42,376 nucleotides of DNA from assembly GCF_000496695.1 (NCBI RefSeq), contig NZ_BAUJ01000007.1, positions 1 through 42,376 on the forward strand, given 5' to 3'. The stretch is from Vibrio halioticoli NBRC 102217 (GTDB taxonomy: Bacteria > Pseudomonadota > Gammaproteobacteria > Enterobacterales > Vibrionaceae). Shown in pieces: positions 36,496 to 42,376 of the stretch; positions within the stretch are counted from its first letter, which is position 1, and every line of letters begins with the position of its first letter. Below the pieces are notes generated by a model. It was not told where the DNA came from and ran no database searches. It saw nothing but the letters and a program-made list of their open reading frames with translations. Made by a program: the position numbers and the translations under genes.

Positions 36496-37359
36496 CTAGT
36501 TAAGTTTAAAATTAATTGGCACTTGCACGCGATACGCCATGCGTTGTCCTTGTTCATTTCGACGTTGGAATTTCCATTTGGTGACGGCTTTAACCGCCGC
36601 AACGTCTAAAATTTCATGACCTGAAGAGTGCACAATCAGCTGTTTCATTTGCTGGCCCTCTTCATTTATCCAAATCTCTACCAAGGTGTTACCTTGCCAG
36701 CCACGTCGCTGGGCCAGTTTGGGATAATTCACTGCTGTTGGTTTGGCAGAGAAAGTTGGCTTGCGGATCATTTTTGGTTTAGCGCTTTCACTGGCCGTTG
36801 TAGTTTCAGTCGCTTCAGTAACAGTGACGTCATCTATTTTTACTTTTTCATCTAAGTTTTCTTTCACCACTTGTGTTGTTTTTGCTGGGGCAACTTTGGC
36901 CACTTCTTTTGGCTCAGGCTTAACTGGCTCAATGGGTTTTTTAGCTGTAGTAACTGGCTTTTGAACAGGTTTAGGCACAACTGGTTTTGGGGTTATCTTT
37001 TTCTGTTCAGGTTTCTTCTGTACAACTTTCTGTGGCTTTTCTACGGGCTTAGGTTTAGTTACTGGTTTAGGTTTTGGCGGTTGAACTTCTTTGTTTACTT
37101 CTTGCGGCAGTGGTTTTTCTATTGCCTGTGGAGCCTCTTCCATAGGCGCAGGTTTGTTTTCAGTCTCTTGACGAGTGGCTTCTTTTTTAACTTGTGCTAC
37201 AGAGATAAATTGAATGTTAAGTGCTTGACCTTGCAGATCATTGGCAAGGGTGATCTCTGGTTTTGGTGAAGAAAAAGAAAGTGCAACACCATGAATTAAA
37301 AGGGAAATAGCACCTGCTATTAAATATCTATACTTCTTCACTGTCGTCAAAATTGTCAT
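36496..37359 (-). CDS. tonB: TonB energy transducer (TonB1-type)
   Basis: 287 residues. The N-terminal membrane anchor contains the S-L-L-I-H motif (S-x-x-x-H) that contacts ExbB/ExbD. A long Pro/Lys/Glu-rich periplasm-spanning region (about 70-170) follows, and the C-terminal TonB domain has Y-P-K-L-A-Q-R-R-G-W-Q-G and ends in Y-R-V-Q-V-P-I-N-F. First gene of the operon with the heme ABC transporter, hence dedicated at least to heme uptake. Its upstream region carries a Fur-like box. Confidence 0.95.
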   Translation of the reverse strand: MTILTTVKKYRYLIAGAISLLIHGVALSFSSPKPEITLANDLQGQALNIQFISVAQVKKEATRQETENKPAPMEEAPQAIEKPLPQEVNKEVQPPKPKPVTKPKPVEKPQKVVQKKPEQKKITPKPVVPKPVQKPVTTAKKPIEPVKPEPKEVAKVAPAKTTQVVKENLDEKVKIDDVTVTEATETTTASESAKPKMIRKPTFSAKPTAVNYPKLAQRRGWQGNTLVEIWINEEGQQMKQLIVHSSGHEILDVAAVKAVTKWKFQRRNEQGQRMAYRVQVPINFKLN

Positions 37360-37401
37360 AAATTAATCCTGAATTAATGCGAGTATACATAAGGCCGTAA
37401 T

Positions 37402-37420
37402 AAGAACAATAATCATTTAT
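37402..37420 (-). promoter_or_regulatory. Fur-like box in front of tonB
   Basis: Matches the 19-bp Fur consensus GATAATGATAATCATTATC at 12 of 19 positions, with an intact ATAATCATT core. It lies 43 bases before the tonB ATG, where it could cover the promoter. Iron repression through Fur is expected for this operon. Confidence 0.5.
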
Positions 37421-37435
37421 ATTTCGATTTAAGAT

Positions 37436-37451
37436 CGTGATCTTAGTCACG
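37436..37451. promoter_or_regulatory. CRP-like palindrome in the tonB/hutW divergent region
   Basis: CGTGA-N6-TCACG, symmetrical and one base per half-site from the TGTGA-N6-TCACA consensus of CRP. It lies between the two Fur-like boxes, so it could act on either promoter. Confidence 0.45.
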
Positions 37452-37463
37452 ATTCAGGTTGAA

Positions 37464-37478
37464 TGAGATTTATTATCA
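37464..37478 (+). promoter_or_regulatory. Fur-like box in front of hutW
   Basis: TGAGATT-T-ATTATCA fits the 7-1-7 Fur consensus TGATAAT-n-ATTATCA at 12 of its 14 defined positions. It lies 62 bases before the hutW ATG and so probably overlaps or adjoins the promoter of hutWXZ. Confidence 0.6.
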
Positions 37479-37540
37479 TTAAAAAGTATGACAATAATCC
37501 GCCAAATCGTTATTTAGAATATGGAAAGTAAGAAGTAGAT

Positions 37541-38896
37541 ATGAATCTTGAATTGGACAATTTAGATATCATAGGCAGGCATACACCTGATCCGTTGCGA
37601 TTTGCCTTTGAGAAGAAAAAAGGTGCGCACGCAGGAGGAGTGGCTAAGCCGGTATCCCCAGATTTGGTGCAGTCTACATTAACTAGCGCTTTCTCAGGTT
37701 CAGGAGAAAAGACGCCACGCTGTCTGTATATCCATATTCCTTTTTGTCGGGTGCGCTGCACCTACTGCAACTTTTTCCAATACGCTTCTAGCAGCCAATT
37801 AATCGATCGCTATTTTGCCGCACTTAAAAAAGAGTTGTTGTGGAAGGCGAGTATGCCTTGGAGTCAAGATTACCCATTCCAAGCGGTTTACATTGGCGGT
37901 GGCACGCCTACTGATCTAAGTGCAGAGCAAATTAAAGAGTTGGCTCAGTTGGTTCGTCGTCACTTCCCGTTGACTCCAGATTGCGAGTTCACCCTAGAAG
38001 GACGCATTAATCGTTTTGACGACCAGAAATTTGAATCGGCATTAGAAGGTGGCATCAATCGTTTCTCTTTTGGCGTGCAAAGTTTTGATACTAAGGTGCG
38101 TCGTAGCGCTAAACGCCTTAATGACGGCGATGAGGTGTTAGAACGTTTACAGCATTTTGTGAGTTACAACAGCGCCCCGATTGTGATTGACCTGTTGTAT
38201 GGATTACCACATCAAACTTTAGATACATGGGCCAATGATCTAGAACTTTACCTAGAAAGTGGTGCTAATGGGGTCGACCTTTATCAGTTGATCGAGATGC
38301 AGAACTTGCCGATGGGGCGTTTAGTCGCACAAGGGAAACTGCCAGAACCCGCCAATACACAAACCAAAGCGAGCATGTTCCAAATGGGTGTTGAGTTTAT
38401 GGCGAAGCACCATCAAACACGCTTGAGTGTCAATCACTGGAGTTCAGGCAACCGCGAGCGTTCAATTTATAACAGCCTAGCAAAAACGTCTGCACAAGTG
38501 ATGCCATTGGGTGCAGGCGCTGGTGGCACAGTAAATGGTATTAGCTCAATGCAATATCGTGATATGGACAAATATATAGCCGCTGGCGAAGCGAATGAAT
38601 TTGCCGCGGCAATGGCGTTTCATCGTTCACCGAACGCGCATATTGAAAGCATCATCAAAGCGGCATTTGATCGTGGTGTTTTGAGCGCAAATGCCTTGCC
38701 AAAAGGAATGTTCGAACGTCTACAACCCCTTTTCCAAGCGTGGAAAAAGAACGGTTTAGTTGAACTTAGTAGTGGCTATTTATCGTTGACCTTAGCGGGG
38801 CAGTTTTGGTCTGTCACGCTAGCTCAAAATCTAATTCAGGTTGTCTCAAGCAACCAAGCACAACCACATAACAAGAAAATAACACAAGCAGCATAA
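37541..38896 (+). CDS. hutW: Heme-utilisation radical SAM protein HutW
   Basis: HemN-like radical S-adenosylmethionine protein, 451 residues. The iron-sulfur cluster motif is C-R-V-R-C-T-Y-C (Cys69, Cys73, Cys76), preceded by L-Y-I-H-I-P-F, and followed by Y-I-G-G-G-T-P-T and F-S-F-G-V-Q-S-F. Relatives related to anaerobic heme degradation (ChuW/HutW) open the heme ring without oxygen, while true coproporphyrinogen oxidases act in synthesis; the operon favours the first role. Start of the hutWXZ operon, divergent from tonB. Confidence 0.94.
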   Translation: MNLELDNLDIIGRHTPDPLRFAFEKKKGAHAGGVAKPVSPDLVQSTLTSAFSGSGEKTPRCLYIHIPFCRVRCTYCNFFQYASSSQLIDRYFAALKKELLWKASMPWSQDYPFQAVYIGGGTPTDLSAEQIKELAQLVRRHFPLTPDCEFTLEGRINRFDDQKFESALEGGINRFSFGVQSFDTKVRRSAKRLNDGDEVLERLQHFVSYNSAPIVIDLLYGLPHQTLDTWANDLELYLESGANGVDLYQLIEMQNLPMGRLVAQGKLPEPANTQTKASMFQMGVEFMAKHHQTRLSVNHWSSGNRERSIYNSLAKTSAQVMPLGAGAGGTVNGISSMQYRDMDKYIAAGEANEFAAAMAFHRSPNAHIESIIKAAFDRGVLSANALPKGMFERLQPLFQAWKKNGLVELSSGYLSLTLAGQFWSVTLAQNLIQVVSSNQAQPHNKKITQAA

Positions 38897-38915
38897 TTGA
38901 TTTTAGGGGATAGAA

Positions 38916-39437
38916 ATGTATAGCAAATTAAGCAAACAACAAGTTTTAGAAGCTGTTGCCACTTTGATGGAGAAGGATGACTCTGTGCCTGTCTCTGAAA
39001 TGTCGGCGCAGCTAGATTTAACCGAAGGTGAGATCTCTTTTGTACTGCCTTCTAGCATGATGACCGCTATTTCCGGTGAGCATGCACAAGCTATTTTAGA
39101 AGCTTTGCCTGCATGGGGCAAAGTAACGACTATCGTGCATTCATGTGGTTCGATATTTGAATACAAAGCGCCTTTCCCTAAAGGCAAGGTGGCGCACGGC
39201 TATTACAACCTAATGGGTCGTGAAGGTGAATTACATGGGCATTTGAAACTGGAATTGGTTAAACATATTGCGGTCGTTTCAAAACCATTTCATAAGATGG
39301 AAAGCCACTACATTGGCTTTTTTGACAAGATTGGCGAGTGCGTGTTCAAGGTCTATTTGGGCCGTGACCAAAAACGTCAGTTATTCCCTGAACAATTAGA
39401 AAAACTAGCTCAACTTAAAAAGGAATTTGCACAATGA
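38916..39437 (+). CDS. hutX: Heme-binding/utilisation protein HutX
   Basis: 173 residues, HutX/ChuX family of small cytoplasmic heme carriers. HutX is known to bind heme and pass it to HutZ. Recognisable segments are V-H-S-C-G-S-I-F-E-Y-K-A-P-F-P-K-G, G-Y-Y-N-L and the closing F-K-V-Y-L-G-R-D. A good GGGGAT ribosome-binding site precedes the ATG, 19 bases after hutW. Its last 4 bases overlap hutZ. Confidence 0.94.
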   Translation: MYSKLSKQQVLEAVATLMEKDDSVPVSEMSAQLDLTEGEISFVLPSSMMTAISGEHAQAILEALPAWGKVTTIVHSCGSIFEYKAPFPKGKVAHGYYNLMGREGELHGHLKLELVKHIAVVSKPFHKMESHYIGFFDKIGECVFKVYLGRDQKRQLFPEQLEKLAQLKKEFAQ

Positions 39438-40021
39438 GTGCCCATGATCAAGGTGAAAAGAGTCGCGCAGAAATAAAGCAGGAGCGCCTACAGGGTCGTT
39501 TAGGACCTGAAGTTCAAGAATTTCGTGATACTTGCAAGAGTTTACAGCTAGCCACTATCACCAAAGATGGCTTACCGCACGTAAGCTACGCGCCTTTTGC
39601 GTTTAACAATGCCGGTTATTACATTTTGGTCAGCGATCTTGCCACCCATGGTAAGAATCTAAAATCGAACAAGAATGTGTCGATCATGATGGTAGAAGAT
39701 GAAGCCTGTGCCAACAATGTGCACGCCAGAAAGCGCCTTACATTTGATACTACTGCTGAGCATCTAGATAAAAGTTCTCAACAAGGGATTGAAGGGGTGC
39801 AAGCATTGCAACAACGTTTTGGTGAAATGGCGCAAAATTTAGCCAAATTAGGCGACTTTAACCTCTATAAACTCACCCCAAGTAATGGGCGTTATGTGAA
39901 AGGATTTGGGCAGGCATTCAATGTATCAGGTAATGATTTAGTAGATTTTCTGCACTTATCTGAAGGGCATGTGCAGCATGAGAAAGAAAGCATGGCTGAG
40001 CTAACACCTGAACAAAACTAA
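39434..40021 (+). CDS. hutZ: Heme-degrading/utilisation protein HutZ
   Basis: 195 residues, HugZ/HutZ family with a split-barrel FMN-binding-like fold. In V. cholerae HutZ binds heme through a C-terminal His and opens the ring to release iron. Here the candidates are His174 and His179 in the L-H-L-S-E-G-H stretch. Other family marks are L-A-T-I-T-K-D-G-L-P-H-V-S-Y-A-P-F and A-R-K-R-L-T-F. The protein has about 15 extra residues at the C terminus compared with the V. cholerae form as I remember it. Translationally coupled to hutX by a 4-base overlap. Confidence 0.93.
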   Translation: MSAHDQGEKSRAEIKQERLQGRLGPEVQEFRDTCKSLQLATITKDGLPHVSYAPFAFNNAGYYILVSDLATHGKNLKSNKNVSIMMVEDEACANNVHARKRLTFDTTAEHLDKSSQQGIEGVQALQQRFGEMAQNLAKLGDFNLYKLTPSNGRYVKGFGQAFNVSGNDLVDFLHLSEGHVQHEKESMAELTPEQN

Positions 40022-40135
40022 TCTCTAGCTCTCACATATAGAGAGCAAAAAATTATAACCAATCTTGATGCTGACTTTGAGCCTTCTTAGTCGGCAGGGC
40101 TTTTACAACTTTATAAATGGATTTTTGGTCTAATC

Positions 40136-42298
40136 ATGTATAAAAAAACAACTTTAGCCGTTGCCATCAGTGCAATTGTTGCCTCTTCAGCTGTATTTGC
40201 TGAGGAAACCTTTACCTTTGATGAAGTGGTCGTTTCAGCCACAAAAACAGAGCAAAATAAAAGTGATGTCTCTTCATCTGTCGCAACCGTAAGTCGCGAC
40301 GACTTAGATTCGCAGATGAACAATAATTTAAAAGATACTCTGAAATATACCCCAGGCGTTCAAGCCCAAGGCAGTGGTCGCTTTGGTGTTTCAGACTTCA
40401 ACATTCGTGGTATGGATAATAGCCGCGTAAAAGTGATGGTGGATTCGGTACAGCAACCTTTCTCATACAATCCAGGTTCGACTCAACAACGTAAATACCC
40501 AAACACCATTGAAACCGACACTTTAGCAGGTATTGAAGTAAGTAAAGGTTCGTCGTCTAGCCTGTATGGTTCAGATGCCATTGGTGGTGTGGTATTGATG
40601 CGTACCAAAAATCCGGATGATGTATTAATCACTGATGGTGATGAAAATCGTTTCGGTATTAAATCTGGCTATTCATCGGTTAATAATGAGTTTAAAAACA
40701 CCGCCACCTGGGCAATGCGTCAAGGTAAGTGGGAAACATTAACCATGTTTACTTATGCCGATGGTAATGAGCATCAAACGCACGGTGATGGTGCTGATAT
40801 TAATGGCGAAGATCGCGGGGCAGCGGATCCGGCTGATACCGAGCTATACAACGGTTTGGTAAAAGCATTTTATCAAGTGAACGATGCGCATCGAGTAGGT
40901 TTGACGTTTGAGTATTTTGACCGAACTTACGATGAGACCGTGCTTTCTCAAGAGGGTTGGGAAATTTTCCCTGGCTTCCAGTATTCGGACGTCAGTGCTA
41001 AAGACAACACTACTCGAACTCGTATTGGTTTAGATCATGAATGGGCACTGAATAGCGTGATCGCTGATGATCTGAAATGGACAGTGTCATACCAACTCTC
41101 TGAATCGAACTCAGACAACTACGATACAACAAATTACACGGCGAATGGTTTTCCAATTTACCAAGATCGTATTCGCAACCGTCAAAGAGTGGCAAGCGAT
41201 GATTCTATCCAGTTTGATATGCAGTTTAATAAAGTGATTGTTGCAGATACGCATTATCATGAGTTGACCTATGGTGCGAGTTTCTTACACAACGACTTTA
41301 GTTTAGAGAATACCGATCACTTTATTCAAAGTGGTACAGGTGCTCCGCCAAGCTCAGCTCCGGGTAGCACAGGTTTGCCGGATGCAACGGTTCAGCAATG
41401 GGGGGTATTCTTCCAAGATCAAGCCTTCTTGATGGATGAAAAATTGGTGTTAACAGCAGGCGTTCGTTATGACTCGTTTAAAACCGACCCTGAAGCAAAC
41501 GATGGTTACGCGGATACTCATGCAAGTAACTCCGATGATGCCTTTACTGGGCGTGTAGGCGCGGTGTACCACGTTGCGGATGCATTCAGTCCTTATGTTC
41601 AAGTGAGCCAAGGCTTTAAAGCGCCAACGGTTTACGATCTATATTATTTCTACAACCAAGGCGCAATCTTCTATGGTAACCCAGATCTGAAAGCGGAAAA
41701 GAGTCTTTCTTATGAGCTAGGTTTCCGTGGTAAAGGCAATATTTATCAGTATGAAGTCAGTGGTTTCTACAATGAATACGACGATTTCATCACTACCGAA
41801 AAAGTGGGTACCGATCCTGCAACCGGACGTGATATTTTCACTTCAGTTAACATTGATGAAGCGCGAATCTATGGTGCAGAAGCCTCTGGTACAGTGCTTG
41901 GACCAATGGGGACTTACACTAAGTTAAGTGTGGCTTACGCCTATGGTGAAGATGTGAATACTGGTCGTGAACTGGATTCTGTTGCACCGCTAACGGGTGT
42001 GATTGGTTTAGGTTATGACAGCGAAAACAACATGTTCGGTGGTTTAATTAACTTCACTATGGTGGCAAGTAAAGACGAGTGGACAGAAGAAGATAACGTT
42101 GAAGCGCCAGCTTATAACCTACTTGATATCACCGCTTACTACCGCCCAATTAACGATCTGACACTGCGTGCTGGTCTATTTAACGTAATGGACGAAAAGT
42201 ACTGGTTGTATGAAGATTTGCGAGGCAACACTGAGAAAACGGACTTTGAAACACAAGCCGGTCGCAACTGGGGTGTAAGCTTAGAATATTTCTTCTAA
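40136..42298 (+). CDS. hutA: TonB-dependent heme/hemoglobin receptor, HutA-like
   Basis: Outer-membrane receptor of 720 residues. Signal peptide 1-22 (cleavage after V-F-A), TonB box F-D-E-V-V-V-S-A at the mature N terminus, plug domain with F-N-I-R-G-M-D-N-S-R-V-K-V-M-V-D and S-L-Y-G-S-D-A-I-G-G-V, and a beta-barrel ending in a C-terminal aromatic Phe. The heme-receptor FRAP and NPNL boxes appear as F-K-A-P (near 494) and N-P-D-L (near 514), and no His lies between them, unlike HemR-type receptors. It is 114 bases downstream of hutZ with no clear terminator, so it may be read with hutWXZ or from its own promoter. A related TonB-dependent heme receptor is the alternative name. Confidence 0.87.
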   Translation: MYKKTTLAVAISAIVASSAVFAEETFTFDEVVVSATKTEQNKSDVSSSVATVSRDDLDSQMNNNLKDTLKYTPGVQAQGSGRFGVSDFNIRGMDNSRVKVMVDSVQQPFSYNPGSTQQRKYPNTIETDTLAGIEVSKGSSSSLYGSDAIGGVVLMRTKNPDDVLITDGDENRFGIKSGYSSVNNEFKNTATWAMRQGKWETLTMFTYADGNEHQTHGDGADINGEDRGAADPADTELYNGLVKAFYQVNDAHRVGLTFEYFDRTYDETVLSQEGWEIFPGFQYSDVSAKDNTTRTRIGLDHEWALNSVIADDLKWTVSYQLSESNSDNYDTTNYTANGFPIYQDRIRNRQRVASDDSIQFDMQFNKVIVADTHYHELTYGASFLHNDFSLENTDHFIQSGTGAPPSSAPGSTGLPDATVQQWGVFFQDQAFLMDEKLVLTAGVRYDSFKTDPEANDGYADTHASNSDDAFTGRVGAVYHVADAFSPYVQVSQGFKAPTVYDLYYFYNQGAIFYGNPDLKAEKSLSYELGFRGKGNIYQYEVSGFYNEYDDFITTEKVGTDPATGRDIFTSVNIDEARIYGAEASGTVLGPMGTYTKLSVAYAYGEDVNTGRELDSVAPLTGVIGLGYDSENNMFGGLINFTMVASKDEWTEEDNVEAPAYNLLDITAYYRPINDLTLRAGLFNVMDEKYWLYEDLRGNTEKTDFETQAGRNWGVSLEYFF

Positions 42299-42339
42299 CT
42301 TGATTTAACCTATTAACACTCTACTGGGCGTTTAGCCTA

Positions 42340-42373
42340 TACCAATCACATTAAGTAAGTGATCAGAACTAGC
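42340..42373 (-). repeat. 34-bp dispersed repeat, copy B
   Basis: Reverse complement of the repeat at 20635-20668, with one mismatch in 34 bases. It lies 41 bases after the hutA stop codon, close to the window end, so a longer element may continue beyond the edge. Confidence 0.8.
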
Positions 42374-42376
42374 GCA

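Noticed and set aside
36871..37269. 132-codon open frame opposite tonB
   Set aside because: It is the antisense image of the Pro/Lys-rich TonB linker and gives a low-complexity Phe/Trp/Leu-rich product with no ribosome-binding site.

Overview
The window looks like a chromosomal segment of a marine gamma-proteobacterium of the Vibrionaceae, most likely Vibrio. The main reason is an intact heme-uptake locus with the Vibrio TonB1 layout: tonB-exbB-exbD-hutB-hutC-hutD running away from hutW-hutX-hutZ, here followed by a hutA-type receptor. Base composition is moderately AT-rich throughout and no segment stands out as foreign by eye. No rRNA, tRNA, CRISPR array, insertion sequence or phage gene was found.

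Left third (1-19.7 kb): the 3' part of a giant surface protein of VCBS, bacterial Ig-like and cadherin-like repeats. At least 4776 residues are in the window and the 5' end lies outside it. It converges on a three-gene type I secretion operon on the minus strand: a degenerate ABC half-transporter, a second ABC subunit, and an HlyD-type adaptor. A strong bidirectional terminator separates the two. No TolC-like outer-membrane gene and no LapD/LapG-like control genes are visible. The protein has no RTX nonapeptides that I can find and ends in a His/Asp-rich tail. The two ABC subunits have complementary, heavily eroded ATPase motifs. This dual-ABC secretion unit is the most unusual system in the window.

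Middle (20-32.6 kb): a MazG/PRA-PH-like nucleotide pyrophosphohydrolase, a VirK/YbjX (DUF535) protein, and a sulfate-assimilation operon on the minus strand. The operon runs cysD-cysN-SLC13 permease-cysC-DHH phosphoesterase, and the DHH gene overlaps cysC, which suggests that it removes the PAP by-product. Next come a DUF1254/DUF1214 gene lacking a signal peptide, then ppsA (PEP synthase) and its divergent regulator ppsR.

Right third (32.7-42.3 kb): heme and iron acquisition. HutA imports heme through the outer membrane using TonB-ExbB-ExbD, HutB-C-D moves it into the cytoplasm, and HutW-X-Z handle or degrade it there. The divergent tonB/hutW promoter region carries two Fur-like boxes and a CRP-like palindrome. 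A 34-bp dispersed repeat occurs twice in inverted orientation, after the pyrophosphohydrolase gene and after hutA.
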